Source: Parapristionchus giblindavisi
Lineage: Eukaryota; Nematoda; Chromadorea; Rhabditida; Diplogasteridae
Direction: 5' to 3'
Assembly: GCA_943737045.1 (NCBI GenBank)
Contig: CALSFV010000083.1
Span: 186,001 to 250,000 of the forward strand
Length of the DNA stretch: 64,000 bases
Part shown: positions 22,650 through 31,382 of the stretch, in pieces
How the letters are laid out: the number at the start of each line of letters is the position of its first letter
How positions within the stretch are numbered: the first letter of the stretch is position 1
Translations under genes and position numbers: made by a program
The notes under the pieces: model-generated
The model's database searches: none
What the model was told of the DNA's origin: nothing
Seen by the model: the letters and a program-made list of their open reading frames with translations, nothing else

Positions 22650-23499
22650 GGTCCGTCCAATCTGTCAAAAAAGATGCGAAGAAAGTTGCGAAGAAAGTTC
22701 GCAACTTTCGACGCAACTTTCGACGCAAGTTTTCTCTAAATCTCTCGAAATATACACTCTCTAGTACTCTCTAACAACTTTCGATCGAAAGTTGCGTCGA
22801 AAGTTGCGACGAAAAGATGCGTCGAAAGATGCGAACTTTCTAGCGAGGTCGGTTAGAGCAGGCGAGAGAGTGTGCATTTGAAGAGGAGCAGAAAAAGTAA
22901 ACGGAGCTTTACATAAAGTTGCGTCGAAAGTTTAATTTACAAAAGTGATAGTGTGATGATTAAATTGTGGTTACTCAACTCTCGATGAAAGTGTGCTCAA
23001 TAATTTATAAATATTTTTTGTGAAAACACTTATTATTTAGACGAAAACTGCACAGGAAATCGTGTGCATTCTCAGTCACACTCGTCCGAATTTTATGAGA
23101 GCGCGGAGCAGCTGAAAAACATGTTCGAACAGCGGGGGGGGGGGGGGGGGAACACACGCGTCGCGACCGCGCGCACGACTTTACCAGTTCACTGTTCTTT
23201 CACTCTTTCTTTCCGCTCTTTCCGTTCTTTCCGCTTTCCGATCGCATTTATCCGTAACAGGATGAATTTAGGTTACTCAAGATGGGTTCGCGACGACCAG
23301 CACACGTATCGGCTCTCCCAACCAAGACCGCTCGTCACGTCAAGCTCGTCGACAACCTCAACTACTTCTCAAGATGCATCTTTGTGTTGAATATGCCGTC
23401 CTCGGGCAGCTACAGTCGTCAGGTAGTCTTATTATTTTTAATTTTTACGCTTTCTTGTATCAATTGCATACTCTTGTACACGCTTGTTGTGAAATACAC

Positions 23500-23690
23500 T
23501 CTCCTCTCTGTCTCACTCTCCTCTGTGCCTCACTGTCCTCGCTGCCTCACTGTCCTCTCTGCCTCACTCTCCTCTTTGTCTTTCTCGCGACACGCTTCTT
23601 GTGAAATACCCTCTCCTCTCTGTCTTACTCTCCTCTCTGTCTCACTCTCCTCTCTGTCTCACTCTTCTCTCTGTCTCACTCTCTTTCTCG
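23500..23690. repeat. CT-rich minisatellite
   Basis: Degenerate tandem units of about 15-20 bp built on CTCTCCTCTCTGTCTCA. A G-run lies nearby at about 23135-23150. 22930-23500 has an open frame with no recognisable product. Confidence 0.7.
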
Positions 23691-24344
23691 CGATAGGGTG
23701 CGCGCATTTCACTCTCTTTCTCTCTTACTCTTTTTTACCCTTATTTTTAAAATCCACTGTTCATTTGACTTTCCCAATGCTCTGATTACATTTCTCTTGT
23801 GTAGTTCCACTCTATATTTCTTCTGGTTAGCTTATTTTCTCATTAGTTTCTTATTTACACTTGTTTTCACCGCTTCCCTTTTCACTCTCTCAATTTCACA
23901 CACTCTCTCACCTCCTTCCCTCTCTCTAGCGCTCTAAGTTCCTCTCTGTCCGTATCCGTGAAAAAAGACTGGCGCTCTTACTTTTTCACGGATACGGACA
24001 CGAATCGCCCGAATCCGATATGAAAAAAGAGTTGGTACCCATTTCCCTCCGTATGTCTGGATTACCGAGACAGTGAGCAGCCCTATTTAGAGCGATCTAT
24101 GTTGTTGTTGTTTTACTATACCTTATAACAGGCGTGAAACTATCAAATCGTTATCATCCCTCTATCTCTATGTCTGCGCCAATCCCGAACCTTCTGCCTG
24201 TAGTTCTCTCCCAGTTGTAAGCATACAAGAATAGCACAGTTGTGATAAAAATGCGTGTATATCTTTCCTCTTTCGTAGTAATAATAACTTATTGATTGGT
24301 GATGTATTTTAAGCCAACCGTTCGATTCAATACTCCAAATTTCA

Positions 24345-24534
24345 GCATGATGTTCGGTCGTTCTGCCCTCAGCGCTATTTGCATCACAGTCCTCCCACAT
24401 CTCGCCTATGTTCTTCTCAACTTGAACAACCTCCGTCCCGCTGAGTCCCTCGCCCTCAGTGAAGAGGTCCAGGCCGAAATCGATGAGATCCGCGGCTCCA
24501 GCAAGTATAAAGATCGTGCAGAGGGAAAACAAGG
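24345..24534 (+). pseudogene. Unassigned exon fragment inside the TIR element
   Basis: An exon-like frame follows a TTTCAG acceptor and ends at a GTACG donor. It begins MMFGRSALSAIC, has a hydrophobic stretch (ITVLPHLAYVLLNL) and continues into a charged segment (EEVQAEIDEIRGSSKYKDR). It is out of context with topoisomerase II, whose exons begin 50 bp downstream, so it probably comes from another gene. I do not recognise it. Confidence 0.35.
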
Positions 24535-24584
24535 TACGATGACTTGTATCGATCGATATCATAACAATTATTGATTGATTTGAG

Positions 24585-26638
24585 GTTGAAAACATGTACG
24601 TACCCGAGCTGATCTTTGGTACGCTGCTCACATCGTCCAATTACGGGTGGTTGTAACGGATACGGAGCTAAGCTGTGTAATATCTTCTCCACTGAATTCA
24701 CTCTCGAAACCAGCAGCAAGGATTACAAGAAGGCTTTCAAACAGGTAATCGATAATGTATCATGATCTACAGAATCGATCGATTCTTCAAAATATATTCT
24801 ACGGCTTTATTGATTTGTTCGTTTACAGACCTGGAAGAACAATATGACCAAGGATGAGGATGCCGAAGTGAAAGCTACTTCCGGTGATGACTACACTAAG
24901 GTACTTATCGATTTATTGATCCATTATTGATTGATTTCTCTAATCTCCATATTGGTTTAGGTAATCTTCAAGCCTGATTTGAAGAAATTCAAGATGTCCG
25001 AGCTGGATGATGATATCACTGCTCTCATGTATCGGTAAGATCGTAAATTAGTTTATTTTTTTAAAATTTTAAAAAAAATATTGATTTTTCAGTCGTGCCT
25101 ACGATATCGCTGGTGCTGCTCGCGGAGTCAAGGTCTACCTGAATAACAAGCTCATTCCTGTAAGTTACCGTAATTCCGAGATACCGTAATCATAGTAATG
25201 ATGTACAGGTAACTGGCTTCAATCAGTACGTTGAGCAGTACACGAATAATGAGGTTGATGGACAGGGCGAGCCGCTGAAAGTGTGCTATGAACAGGTATT
25301 GATTGATTTGAAATATTTATTGATTGTGAGGGTTACGGTAGCCGACGTGCTGTCTATGATGCCATAAAACAAACCTACACAACGATCTTATTTGATAAAC
25401 TGCGCAGCGATGTGCAGTGCTGTGAATTACCGAGACCTGAGACACACCTTGTTGGACTACCTATCCTATTCTCGATTCTTAGCTTTGCTCTACAATATCC
25501 TCATATCGATCAATATTGATTATCCATCATTGTAGGTGAGTGATCGTTGGGAGGTGGCTCTTACCGTATTCGACAAGGGCTTCCAGCAAGTCTCGTTCGT
25601 TAATTCCATCGCCACTACCAAGGTATGCCGAAATAATATAATAATAATAATTTATTCCTTCAAAATGATGAGCAATTAATCAATGAATAATGCCGATTCA
25701 GGGTGGTCGACACGTTGACTATGTTGCCGATCAAATGGTCCAGAAGCTAATCGATACGATCAAGAAGAAGGTTGGCAAGAGTACGGTACAAGTCAAGCCT
25801 TTCCAAGTATGTTTCTGATCATTTTGACGATTTATTGATTGATGGATTCACATTATCGATTTATCATTTACAGGTGAAGAATCACATGTGGGTCTTCGTG
25901 AATTCTCTCATTGAGAACCCCACCTTCGACTCGCAGACCAAGGAGACCATGACCCTCTAGTCGAAGAGTTTCGGATCCAAGTGTGAGATGTCGGACAAAT
26001 TTGCCAAACAGGTACTTTGTATTCTGTAGTTTGGTTAACGATTTATGCGACTGACCTACCGTACTTGTTCAAGGCCATACTTTTTCGGTGTCCTCACTGT
26101 ATTTTATTTATCGATTCGATTCGATTCATGGTTTAGAAAGTTAGAAGTAGAGTAGTAGAAGGTTTAGAAAGGTGGGTCGATTTAGAAAATCGTTATTTTT
26201 CGCTTAAATTGTAATCTTTCACATAAAAAAATGAGCCTTATATAGTGGGTCGACCATGAAAATGAGGCGTATATAGTGGGTCAATCCTCTCATTGTGAGG
26301 ATTGACCTAAAATGAATGTTCAAGGCTCAAGGGTGCGACATTGTGGACTCTCTCGTGGGTGCGCTTCAAGCAGATGGAGATTGTGGACAAGAAGTGCAAC
26401 AGCAAGAAGACGAGCAAGATGAAGGTGGGAGCAGATTGGTCGATTAGTTGATTCATTGATTGATTTTCTGCATTATTAATTTATTGATTTTTTTCTGAAA
26501 TTATTGATTAAATGATTACCGCATCTTTGTAGGGCATCCCCAAGCTCGAGGACGCCAACGACGCCTGAACCAAGAACTCTCATCTGTGCACGCTCATTCT
26601 CACCGAGGGAGACTCAGCCAAGACGCTCGCTGTATCTG
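24585..26638 (+). pseudogene. DNA topoisomerase II fragment, ten exons, disrupted
   Basis: Exon blocks: 24585-24744, 24829-24900, 24961-25034, 25093-25159, 25209-25295, 25536-25622, 25702-25806, 25874-26011, about 26323-26424 and 26533-26638. They read in order from the ATPase domain (PELIFGTLLTSSNY, then NGYGAKLCNIFSTEF) through the transducer region (GGRHVDYVADQMVQKL) to the TOPRIM start (LTEGDSAKTLAVSG with the EGDSA motif). Disruptions: a deletion and frameshift after SSNY near 24650; stop codons at 25958-25960 (MTL*SKSFGSKC) and in the last exon (DANDA*TKNSH); and a frame problem in the ninth block. The N-terminus, most of TOPRIM and the breakage-reunion domain are missing. Topoisomerase II passes DNA duplexes through a double-strand break; this copy is a captured remnant within the TIR element. 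Confidence 0.9.
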
Positions 26639-26801
26639 GTAAGTATCGATTGTAATATCGATTAATTGATTTATTGCCGTAGTATTGGCTGTACTGTAAT
26701 CATACGTGGGCGGTATTGTCGCTAGCGTCAAGACCCATCCGATTTTAGCATCCGACCCACCCCATTTTCTCAAAAATCACCCTGGGGATGGGATATATAT
26801 C

Positions 26802-27118
26802 TGTTAGATAAGTCTTTTGAAGTATGTCCGTCGATATCGATTAGTCAGAGTGGCTCAATAGCCAATCGATAATCCACTTTGATGACGTCACTCGCTCCTT
26901 TACTGATATGTACGCCACCTAGTTATTGTAGTCTGGCCTAGCGTACAACCGTTGACCCGTTGAACCCCTTGATTGCCTACGCGGTCACGCGCCCCCTATA
27001 TAAAGCTGCGGTTTCGCTTCCCAGATCACTTCTATTAGTTTATCTCACGTTGCACTGTTAATTCTCTCTCCGATAAAGTCTCTATTCTGCTACACGAGTT
27101 GTGCCTAAGGACATAACA
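26802..27118 (+). mobile_element. Solo-LTR-like segment
   Basis: Starts TGTTAGATAAG and ends GACATAACA (TGTTA/TAACA termini). A TATATAAA box lies near 26997 and downstream sequence resembles R/U5. About 317 bp, a plausible LTR size. No clear target duplication, so the limits are tentative. It separates the topoisomerase and pyrophosphorylase fragments. Confidence 0.4.
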
Positions 27119-27125
27119 TTTACTA

Positions 27126-27127
27126 TG

Positions 27128-27185
<58 letters not shown>
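27126..27185. repeat. (ATA)n microsatellite
   Basis: About 60 bp of pure ATA repeats between the LTR-like segment and the pyrophosphorylase exon. Confidence 0.95.
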
Positions 27186-27186
<1 letters not shown>

Positions 27187-27187
<1 letters not shown>

Positions 27188-27551
27188 GTTTGAGGCGAAC
27201 ACATCAAGGGCAACGTGCTCGTCCACCCGACCGCAGTCATCGGCGAGGGTTGGGTGATTGGACCGGATGTTGTAAGTGCCAATATTGATTGATTTACTTA
27301 TTTAATTATTGATTGATAGATTGATGTCTTTATTGATTTATTGACTTGTGACTACATATTCTGTCGTGCACGGCGGCTCAATGATAGTAACTAAGGAGCT
27401 CCCGCAATCTCAAACTGAGTTGTCTTTTTCAGGTTCCTGGGTGCGCATGGATGGCTCGTCGGTGCTGGGCGATGACGTCGTCGTCAAAGATGAGCTCTAC
27501 TTCAACAAGGCCATCTCGGCCAGCATACCACAGAGGGAAGTCATCATGTAG
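27187..27551 (+). pseudogene. GDP-mannose pyrophosphorylase B (mannose-1-phosphate guanylyltransferase) C-terminal fragment
   Basis: Exon 27187-27271 reads IKGNVLVHPTAVIGEGWVIG, the start of the left-handed beta-helix hexapeptide repeats of this enzyme. Exon 27433-27551 reads SWVRMDGSSVLGDDVVVKDE and ends SIPQREVIM and stop, matching the family's C-terminal layout (the usual ending is of the PEP.IIM type). The intron between is retained. The N-terminal nucleotidyltransferase domain is absent and the loop before the C-terminus looks shortened. The family makes GDP-mannose for glycosylation. Here it is cargo of the TIR element. Confidence 0.75.
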
Positions 27552-28387
27552 AGACACTCTCACTCTCACAACGTCCCCCCCCTGATTTTGGTAAACGGTA
27601 GTCCCACAATAGATTGATTGTCACAACGATCCCACCCTGATTTTGGTTTACGTTAGCCCCTTTTATTGATTGATTGATTCGTAGCTCGATAGATTATTTC
27701 TTTGTATGAGCCCCAGCTATGTGACGATTCTTCTGTACATACCAGACGATTGTTTTTTGTCATAGTCTATCTATTTATTGATTGATTTTTATGCATTCGG
27801 TTTAATTATTGCTTTCTACATAACATGTTTCTCCCTCTCATCTATTATATTTGTACTTGTAGTGCTTGTCATTGTCTCGTTTTCATACTTTTTGGTTCGA
27901 TTTATTACTTTGTTCATACAGTAATTTTAAAGGAATGTTTTGTGTTGACATGAAATATCTATAAAACCCGAAAAAACACAAAGAATAACGTAGAATCATC
28001 AACAAAAAGGTCTCGGTAAGGATAATTTACAATTAGTCAATCATCTGACCCGTCGCAATCAATTTGACCCAATGAACTGGGTTACTGTAGGTTACGGTAG
28101 GTAGATTACGGTAGATTATGATGGCTTAAATAATGAGTTAACTTGATAGTTGTTAGAACCGGCGGAGCTCCGCCCACCACCCGTTAGTTTAGCCACACAC
28201 CAAACCCGTCTGGGGTATGCCGAACTCTTTATTACAAGTATATAAGCCCATTTACCCAGGGAGGGGTAAGAGGACTTGCGACGAAAGTTGCGGGGAAAGT
28301 TCGCATCTTTCTTCTGAACTCTCGCTAGAAAGATGCGAACTTTCTTCTGAACTTTCGATCGAAAGTGACAGATTGGACGGACCCCTG

Positions 28388-29691
28388 GAAACTATGCCTT
28401 TACTTGCAAAAAACTATACCTTCTTTTTATGGAAAAAGAGTTAAATAATAAGAATAATGGTGAAAATACGTATGAACCAATTAGTAGCTTTGATAAAGAT
28501 GCAAAAATAAAAAAACATACACAATTTTTAAAGAACTTCAATCTACAACAAATCGAAAATGCTAGTTTACCACGTATTTACGGAATTCCAAAAATGCATA
28601 AGAATCCTATTAAGTTCAGGTTTATAACAGGAGCATATAATAGTAGCCTTAAACCAGTATCTATACAACTACAAAAGATATTAAAATTTTTACAAACTCA
28701 TTTCAGAAGATACTGTAACACAATAACTGGACACAATAAAATCAATAATTATTTTACCATTCAGAATTCGTTTAAGGTCATACATAATGTTCAATCAATC
28801 AATAACAAGAAAACTGAAATCTTTTGCGCCAATTTTGCATCCCTCTTTACGAATCTTCCTCATAAGATAGTACGCCAGAACATATTCTACCTTATTGATC
28901 TTTTATTTAAAAATTCTAATTCAGAATACATAGTAATTAAAGGAAATTATATCAGATACGACAAAACTAATAGCTCCATATCTGGCAAATCCTACCATAA
29001 AAATGATATAAAACTTATTTTGGAATATATCTTAAATAATAGCTACGCTTACTATGGAGGAGTATATTATAAGCAAAATAAAGGCATTCCGCAGGGAAAC
29101 AACGCTTCACCTCAGATAGCTGACCTTACACTAGCATCGATGGAGTTCCAATATATACAGAAGAAAGTAAAAATGAATCATCCACTAGCGTACTCATTAA
29201 ATAAAACATATAGATACATAGATGATCTTTTGCATATATCGGAGAATACTTCAAAGTTTATTGAAATGACGAAAGAAATGTACCATCCGTCCTTAACTTT
29301 AGAACAAACAAATAGTGAAGCTAATAAATGTGCATTTTTGGATCTCTGCATAGAATTGTCCAATGGAAGAGCTACTACTAAACTCTACAACAAGACGGAT
29401 GACTACAGTTTTGAAGTCATTAGATATCCACACTATCACTCAAACATTCCAATGTATATTGGTTTGAACACATTATCGGGCGAAATACTTCGAGTTTATC
29501 GTAATTCATCTAATTTTGAATGTTTTAAAGAAAGAGTTAAGTCATTATTTGAATATTTCTATAAAAGAGAATACCCATTCCACATTATTCGACCGCGAAT
29601 CTACAAGGTTCTTAATAAAAACCCGGCAATTAGTTTAAAATATGGAAAAACGAAAGCTGAAATATGTGTAAAAGTTTTAGATGAAGAGTAA
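28388..29691 (+). pseudogene. Penelope-like copy 1, RT domain with catalytic Asp lost
   Basis: Continues copy 1 after the TIR insertion; the frame runs to the stop at 29691. Against copies 2 and 3 it differs at three residues: E-to-K in the KEHTQFL segment, Q-to-H in FKVIQNV, and D-to-N in motif A (CADFASLF becomes CANFASLF, codon 28831-28833). The motif A Asp binds catalytic metal in reverse transcriptases, so this copy should be inactive even apart from its truncation. GIPQG and YIDD remain. Confidence 0.9.
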
Positions 29692-30010
29692 TAACAAAGA
29701 TCAAAAGTACAAAGTTCATACATGCAAACCAAGAACAGACGTAGAGAGGTAGATCACTAGTCATCTCACGCTCAACCAATCAATCTCTAGTGCTCTCTCA
29801 CTTCTCCACACTCTCTCACACATGCGACGCGCACTCTCTCTACTTACAAACGGCAATCAAACGATCATTTCCTCATTATGTATCCTTGCTTTTATGTATA
29901 CAATATTAGTATTAGCGTAGCCAAATCTCAATCAATTTTCAATCGTTCACTCTTTAACCTTATTAAGTTCTTCTTCTTTACTTTGAAAAAACGTTTTTAT
30001 TGAAAACTGT

Positions 30011-30091
30011 CCTGTGTGGGTCATCCTACTGATGAGGCCCATCCCACACGGGCCGGTCCAGTGTCTAGGACCAGGGCCGAAACACTGGATC
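30011..30091 (+). ncRNA. Hammerhead ribozyme with unusual strand order, copy 1
   Basis: Core: CUGAUGA 30029-30035, GAAA 30079-30082, cleavage-site UC 30064-30065. Stem I is 24-28 with 66-70 (UCCUA/UAGGA). Stem II is 36-40 with 74-78 (GGCCC/GGGCC). Stem III is 55-64 with 82-91 (10 bp with one G-U) (last digits of 300xx). An extra helix pairs 14-20 with 43-49. All conserved core positions are present. The order along the RNA is I3'-CUGAUGA-II5', then III3'-UC-I5', then II3'-GAAA-III5', unlike types I-III. Predicted cleavage is after C30065. Competing local hairpins (GGCCC/GGGCC at 36-54, GGUCC/GGACC at 55-72) exist. Confidence 0.7.
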
Positions 30092-30194
30092 GTTTTATCT
30101 CTAGATAGTCAGTCTTTACATAGTTTCTTTTCTAACACAACCTACTTTAAAACCATTCTTTCATTACTTTAACTCTAATTCATTCTTTCTCCAT

Positions 30195-30237
30195 CAGGTT
30201 TCGTGATGCCGAGAGCATTGCTCCGCTCCGAAACCTG
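30195..30237 (+). ncRNA. Conserved hairpin of the Penelope-like element
   Basis: CAGGTTTCG (30195-30203) pairs perfectly with CGAAACCTG (30229-30237), with an inner GAGC/GCTC stem. Repeated in copy 2 at +4370. Its loop GUGAUGC resembles but does not match a hammerhead core. Confidence 0.5.
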
Positions 30238-31068
30238 CGGGGAATCCCTATATTAGATAACCACCATTTCTAATTCTTTCCTTTCTTGTATGTACTCCAC
30301 TTCATACTCCTAGACTAGGTTGTTTCCTTTTTCACTTTGACTTTTTTGCATTCTTCTGGTCAGTGACCACGGTGCATAGCACCAACAGTAGTGACTTAAA
30401 TGTCACAGGGTCGGCTTGTCCGGCTACATTACTAGACTCCACCCCACATAAGGGCCTATATGGTACCAGTGGCGGTGAGAGGTAACATAGATTGAGAAAT
30501 CAATTTATAAATAAATTTTAATCTTGAATCTAAATCTAATAAAATTCTAATTAAAATTTAATTAATTAATTTAAATCTAATATAAATCTTAATTACTCGA
30601 ATAATAAATTACACAATTTTTAATATGATAAAACCAAATAATTGAACCAGATTATAACCAAGACTAAAGGTCCATTGTAACATCATCATTCTCCTTGGTT
30701 TCAGTTACATCTTTTCCGTACTCATAGTTATTATTATATTTATTATAAATGCTTAATTTTAAATAAAAATATTTTTAGTCAAAAATCAACTCTGAACACA
30801 CCTAAATAAACCCCTACCATGCATTGCATTAATGGACTCTATTACACACATTGCACACATATCAACCTCCCCATTCAAGAACATATACGTTCAAATCCTT
30901 TTGTCAAACCTTCCTAAAACCAAGCGCCTTCAGCAATGCATTTGGATTTAATATTTTTCAAACTTCTATTTAATAAAATATTAATAGCTCATTAGCTCAA
31001 ATTTTTAAAACCTATAAAACCGGTTTTTACTCCTAATATATAATTATAACATTACTATTATATTGAGA

Positions 31069-31220
31069 CTGCAGTGACCACCCTACCGCTGTGACCAAAG
31101 GTCGTGTGGAGAGCGGGGGTGTAAAGCGGTCTGACCGGTGCGGTGTCCCTATTTAGGGGAGTCACACCGTGGTGGCAGCCCCACCAAGTTGTCTACACGA
31201 CCGGCCCTAAAAAGCCAAGG
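31069..31220 (+). ncRNA. GC-rich branched RNA structure upstream of the ORF
   Basis: GGTCGTGTGGA near 31099 can pair with TCTACACGACC ending about 31202 (11 bp with one G-U), closing a multibranch region. Inside it, CGGTGT/ACACCG with CCCT/AGGG forms one arm and GCGGGGGTG/CAGCCCC may form another. It is a marked GC island just upstream of the GIY-YIG frame, repeated at 35439-35590. A role in translation, priming or processing is only inferred. Confidence 0.4.
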
Positions 31221-31382
31221 GATGAGCCTCCCAATTAATAGCTCGCAAACAAAACGCTAAAACCTTCTGCCTTTCCTTCCGTTTCAAAATGTTCCTTTAT
31301 CAGAAAGGAGGGAGGGAAGAACTTAATCTCCCTCGAGTCCTCTTCTGACTACACAGGTTATAAGTGTTCTCGTTCGCGATGC

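Larger units (their letters stand above)
22649..28384. mobile_element. 5736-bp TIR element carrying captured gene fragments (Pack-type)
   Basis: Left end GGGTCCGTCCAATCTGTCA and right end TGACAGATTGGACGGACCC are perfect inverted repeats. CTG at 22646-22648 and 28385-28387 is a 3-bp duplication, and removing the element restores the retroelement reading frame exactly as in copy 2. The subterminal regions (22670-22930, 28270-28365) are packed with GAAAGTTGCG/CGCAACTTTC words in both orientations, resembling transposase-binding repeats. No transposase is visible. The cargo comprises an unassigned exon, topoisomerase II exons, a solo-LTR-like piece and GDP-mannose pyrophosphorylase exons. The superfamily is unclear: GGG ends with a 3-bp site recall PIF/Harbinger, but CTG is not its usual target. 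Confidence 0.85.
29692..31382 (+). repeat. Inter-ORF (pseudo-LTR) region of the Penelope-like element
   Basis: 1.69 kb of non-coding DNA between the ORF end of copy 1 and the ORF start of copy 2, repeated at 34062-35752 and, interrupted and truncated, after 38432. It is mostly AT-rich but contains four compact GC-rich structured islands: the hammerhead (30011-30091), a hairpin (30195-30237), 30355-30480 with short stems such as GTGAC/GTCAC, and a branched structure (31069-31220). It should act as both 3' and 5' region of the element. Confidence 0.75.

Noticed and set aside
24143..24719. Minus-strand open frames of 165 and 87 codons
   Set aside because: They are antisense to the topoisomerase II exons and the neighbouring exon-like frame, without features of their own.
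29178..29363. Minus-strand 61-codon frame repeated at 33548 and 37918
   Set aside because: It is the antisense shadow of the RT ORF around the YIDD motif, repeated because the element is.
30195..30237. Second hammerhead next to the first
   Set aside because: The GAAAC is present, but the CUGAUGA position reads GUGAUGC, changing two essential core bases; only a hairpin is supported.
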